64,000 bases of DNA from Halicephalobus mephisto (Eukaryota; Nematoda; Chromadorea; Rhabditida; Panagrolaimidae). Location: positions 186,001-250,000 of the forward strand of contig SWDT01000030.1 of assembly GCA_009193035.1 (NCBI GenBank), in the 5' to 3' direction. The position numbers and the translations under genes are program-made. Position 1 is the first letter of the stretch, and each line of letters begins with the position of its first letter. The notes under the pieces were generated by a model that worked only from the letters and a program-made list of their open reading frames with translations, was not told the DNA's origin and did no database searches. This document shows, piece after piece, positions 60,451-64,000 of this stretch.

Positions 60451-61489
60451 ATACTTTTGATTTTTAGAAATCATTATTTTTCTATAATATATAAAACTTA
60501 AATTTTCCGTACCAGAACAAATTTGAAGATCTTGATTTTTTCTAAAATTTTATTATTTAATTTTTTTTAAACTTTATTATTTAATTTTTTTTAATTTTAA
60601 TATTTGATTTTTTTTTAATTTTAATTTTTAGATTTTTTTAAATTTTATCGTTTTTCGATTTTTTATAACATTGTTGAAATTTTTGTGTTAAAAAATTCAA
60701 CTTTATTTTATTTTATATTTTTCGGTAGTCTTTGATTTTTTCTGATTTTTCGTGTCAGAACAAGTTTCAAAATTTTATTCATTTTTGAATTTTTTAAATT
60801 TCACTGTATTCTACTTTTTTTTATCTTACATAATATTTGTAATTTTTCGTTTTAAAACATCTAATTTTTATTTTTATAATTTTTCGCATTAAGACAAAAA
60901 TTCAAAAATTTAAAATCTCTTTTATCCGTTTTTACTTTATCTAGCTTTATCATATCCTTGATTTCCTCATAGCACGTGATGTTTATAATTTTTCGTTTCG
61001 AGACAAAAATTCAAAAATTTTAATTTTAAAAATTCAAAAAACTTTTAAATTTTATTTTTTTTTAATTTTAAAAACTTTCACTTTTAAAAAAATTTAAAAA
61101 ATTTAAAAACTTTCATTTTTTTAAAATTAAAAAATTTGGAAATTTTTAATTTTTCTTTTGCATTTGTGACTATCGTATCCCTTATTTCTTTGCATTCCCT
61201 GATATTTGGGAGTTTTCGCGTTAAGACAAATTTTAAGAATTTCAACATTCGTTTTACCTACTTTTTTTAATTTTTAATTTTATCATTTTTTTAATTTAAT
61301 TTTCGCGCGTAATATTTGTGATTTTTCGTGTCGGGACCAACTTCGAGATTTTCGAGATTTTTTAAATTCGGTTTATATATGAAATTTTTCAAATTTTTGT
61401 ATTTTTTAAATTTAAATAAGTTTTTTAGATTCTTTTTGCGTGAAGGGTCCGATTGAAGCTCCAGAATATCTCTATTCAGCTCTCGCGGA

Positions 61490-63939
61490 ATGGACATGTT
61501 TCCGGTGCGAGTACTGGTCGAAACCGTGCGGCCTCAACACTGTCTAAGTTGTTCTCACGATGGCCAGCCTATTGTCGACACATATGCCGTTGTATCTGGT
61601 CAAACAGTGTTAAATCAGCTTGTTGAATCTGTTTTGAATGCTTTAGGAATGCCTAATCTTGTTCCGGATAGTAGAGGTAAGTTTTTTTAAGTTTTCAACT
61701 TGGAGTTTTTCAATATTTGCTTAGCCTAAAGGAAACAGTCAGCTGGGATTTATCTTTCTCGAAAAAGACCCGCCGTCGAAATCCCCTTTGCCGCGCGGCC
61801 TAGAGTAATCCAGATTTGGACTGTTTGCTTATCCCCTTCTTTGAGATTCTTCGATCGGCTGGCATGAGGGACCAAAAAGCTGGTTTAACTAGCTTGTTTC
61901 GGAACGATTACGCCATATATAAATCGGATTTTTTTTTGAGAAAAAAGTGATCAGAGAAATTTATCCATCCATATAATGTTTGCGATAAAATAAAAATGAA
62001 TGATAAGAGCTCAAATATTCGGTCTTGGTTAGCATCTTCTATGAAAGAAAGGGCCGTATAATCCATGTCCCTGCTTTGACGACCGTATTCGGAGCGATAT
62101 TTGTTCGTTTAGCCAGCCCCAATAGAGCAAAGTTGTATCGTTTAACGGCTTGGGAGCGAGAGTCCCTCGTTATTCATCACCGGATTCGCACAAATAATGC
62201 TTTATCAGTTTTTGGGGTCAAGAGGGATCATAACATATAAAAATTCCCTTTCAGGTCTTATCCAAGTTAATAACTGGAAACCACTGTCATTTGAAAATAT
62301 TACGGACAATCCAGATGAACCGATAAGTAATCTTCTAAAGGATATTAATTCGAATATAACTTTGAAGATTTTGACTAAAAAGTAAGTGATATATGGAATT
62401 TTTAGGATTATTGATTATTTTGATTCGCTTTTGTCATTTGTTGGAAAAAAGCGAAAGTGGATACAGATTGGGACCACGAAACCGGTCTTTCTTCTGATGT
62501 GATTGTGTAAAACCATTTCCGAATCCGATGTTTTATAGATGTAGGGACACGTTGCGCGATCACAAGACGCGTTTTGCTTTACAAGAGCTCAAAAGAACCT
62601 ATTGTCCCATAAGATCTTTTGAGAATTCTTACAATATATTAGAAAAATTCTAAAAAAAATGTCCAAAACAATTTTGATTTTTATTTTTGATGGGAATAAT
62701 TTCACATATCATTTTTGATTACAATCAGATGAGAATTTACAAAAGTGCAAAATTAAGAATGATACAGAAATATCTGGAAAGAAATTTTAAAAGTTTTTTA
62801 AAAAATTGGAAAATGATTTTTTTTCAAGTTTTTGAGATTCTGGAAGTTTTAGAAAATTTGTCGAATTTTTTTTGGAAAATTTTAAGTTTTTAAGATTTTA
62901 AAAACTAATTTTGAAAAAATTTTACTTGATTTTTAGGAAATTTTAGAATATTTTATTAGATTTTTAAGTTTTATTTTAGTTTTTGAAGATTTTAGAAAAT
63001 TTTCATTAGATTTTGGAGAAATTTTAAATGGTTTTTGGAAATTTAAAAGAAATTGCGTAATTTTTGTAAAATTTAAAATGTTTTTACTAGATTCTACAAG
63101 TTTTGGAATTTCTGTGATTCTAGAAGTTTTCAGAATTTTCTAGAATTTTTAAACGTCACGAAACTTTGTAATGAATTATCATATGATGAAATCCAAATTA
63201 AAACCCTAGACTCTTGAATTGATAGTAAAATTTTGTTTTCAGTGCTGATTCACCGAATACAGAATGCATAATTGATCTCAAACAGAAATTGCTGAATATT
63301 GCTGTAGACAAACAACCACATCTTCTGGCATCTTCATCAGGACGTCAAGCTCGGGTAAGTTTTACTATTTTTTGTAATCCTTAAATTTTTCAATTTCTTA
63401 AAAGATGTCCTTCGAATTTTATAGCCGGCTTTGAAATTTGAAATCTGTCTTTTAAAACGAGTACTACTTTGAGGCTAATCCAGGGTCCTCCAAAGTTGAT
63501 GAAGATGATGAATTTTCCTGATTGAAGCATGCTTTTCTAGAGCCGAGAAGGCATTTCTTTTAAAAGGGAATAACAAAACGAAAGGGAGCAATGGGAACAA
63601 CTGGCTCGATTGCGACTTTTGCTAATCCTCCGAATTGTTCAGAAATTCGCCAAAACCAGAGAATTTTCTTTTTAAAAATGGAATTGGACAAAGCTTTTTT
63701 CAAATAGGGGTTAACAAAATTGCTATTTTTAAATTAAAATTACTTTGGATAATTGAGATATAAAATTGTAAAAAAAGGGAAATTTTTAAATATATGAAAG
63801 AAAAATTTTTTCAGGATTTTATTCAACAAATTTTGAATGGTGAAGATATGCAACCTTTGACAGCAGAACAATCACAAGCATTACAAGAATGGCTTGAACA
63901 AATTGCCAAAGAAGAAGATGAAGAAAATAAAAGAAGAAG
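61490..63939 (+). CDS. dve-1: DVE-1 / SATB-type homeodomain factor, N-terminal part (continues past window)
   Basis: Four exons, 61490-61676, 62255-62381, 63243-63354 and 63815-63939, join in phases 1, 2 and 0; the last donor (AG|GTAAGA) leads out of the window after about 183 residues. Residues about 5-105 match the SATB1 ubiquitin-like (ULD) oligomerisation domain, with the signature [20 protein letters not shown] close to SATB1 GLIQVGKWNPV, and NITLKIL closing it. Residues about 108-175 fit the following CUT-like (CUTL) domain ([32 protein letters not shown]). The homeodomain should lie beyond 64000. In C. elegans DVE-1 is a nuclear chromatin factor of the mitochondrial unfolded protein response. 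An acceptor TCTATTCAG at 61479 precedes the ATG by 10 nt; Met3 is an alternative start. Confidence 0.85.
61677..62254. other. First intron of dve-1 with GC-balanced unique sequence
   Basis: About 61720-61900 and 62020-62220 are non-repetitive and unusually GC-rich for an intron here (AAGACCCGCCGTCGAAATCC, CCGTATTCGGAGCGATATTT). There is no in-frame exon. It could hold regulatory elements. Confidence 0.35.
62382..63242. other. Second intron of dve-1
   Basis: A unique block at 62440-62630 is followed by AT-rich TTTTTGGAAATTT-type sequence. No exon seen. The third intron (63355-63814) likewise holds a unique patch at 63440-63660 and nothing coding. Confidence 0.6.
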
Positions 63940-64000
63940 GTAAGATTATCTATTTTTTGTTTACAGAATATATCTTTTAAGAAAGGGACAGTATATTGTC

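Noticed and set aside
1..64000. CRISPR arrays, bacterial operons, prophage or plasmid genes
   Set aside because: The repeats are tandem without unique spacers of constant length, and all recognisable genes are intron-containing animal families.

Overview
This is nuclear DNA of a nematode, most likely a rhabditid in or near Caenorhabditis. It is AT-rich, its genes are split by introns of the worm type (GTAAGT donors, TTTCAG acceptors), and most genes have a strong 3' splice site just upstream of the first ATG with no upstream exon, as expected for spliced-leader trans-splicing. The identifiable genes are animal families: a giant EB-module/NodB secreted protein, tumour protein D52, two adenylate kinases, an innexin and a DVE-1/SATB-type factor. 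From memory, the C. elegans counterparts of several of these (F13E6.1, F13E6.2, F38B2.4, dve-1) lie on the X chromosome, so an X-linked block is likely; this was not checked by search.

Left part (1-16.6 kb): one minus-strand gene of about 25 exons encodes a predicted secreted protein of about 3,130 residues. It has a signal peptide, several dozen cysteine-rich EB-type modules and a C-terminal NodB (chitin deacetylase-like) domain whose catalytic residues are replaced. A possible convergent gene ends within a few bases of its stop at the left edge. Its introns carry MITE-like elements and repeats shared between introns.

Middle (16.6-36 kb): repeat-rich intergenic DNA separates three plus-strand genes. 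The first is an unrecognised small membrane protein with two possible 3' ends and a tRNA-like sequence in its first intron. The second is a TPD52 homologue. The third is an AK5-like adenylate kinase with an N-terminal docking-type domain and an alternative short isoform.

Right part (36-64 kb): a pannexin-type innexin and a canonical AK1-type adenylate kinase are followed by about 13 kb of tandem repeats and MITEs. Inside that stretch is a two-exon open frame that looks like an orphan adenylate-kinase leader. The window closes with the first four exons of a dve-1 homologue (ULD plus CUTL domains), cut off by the window edge.

The genes do not form an obvious operon or pathway. The shared theme is two, possibly three, adenylate-kinase-derived loci in 31 kb. 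Much of the rest is tandem arrays and dispersed elements, many carrying a TCGTGTCGGGACC-like word. I saw no bacterial-type system, CRISPR array or intact autonomous transposon.
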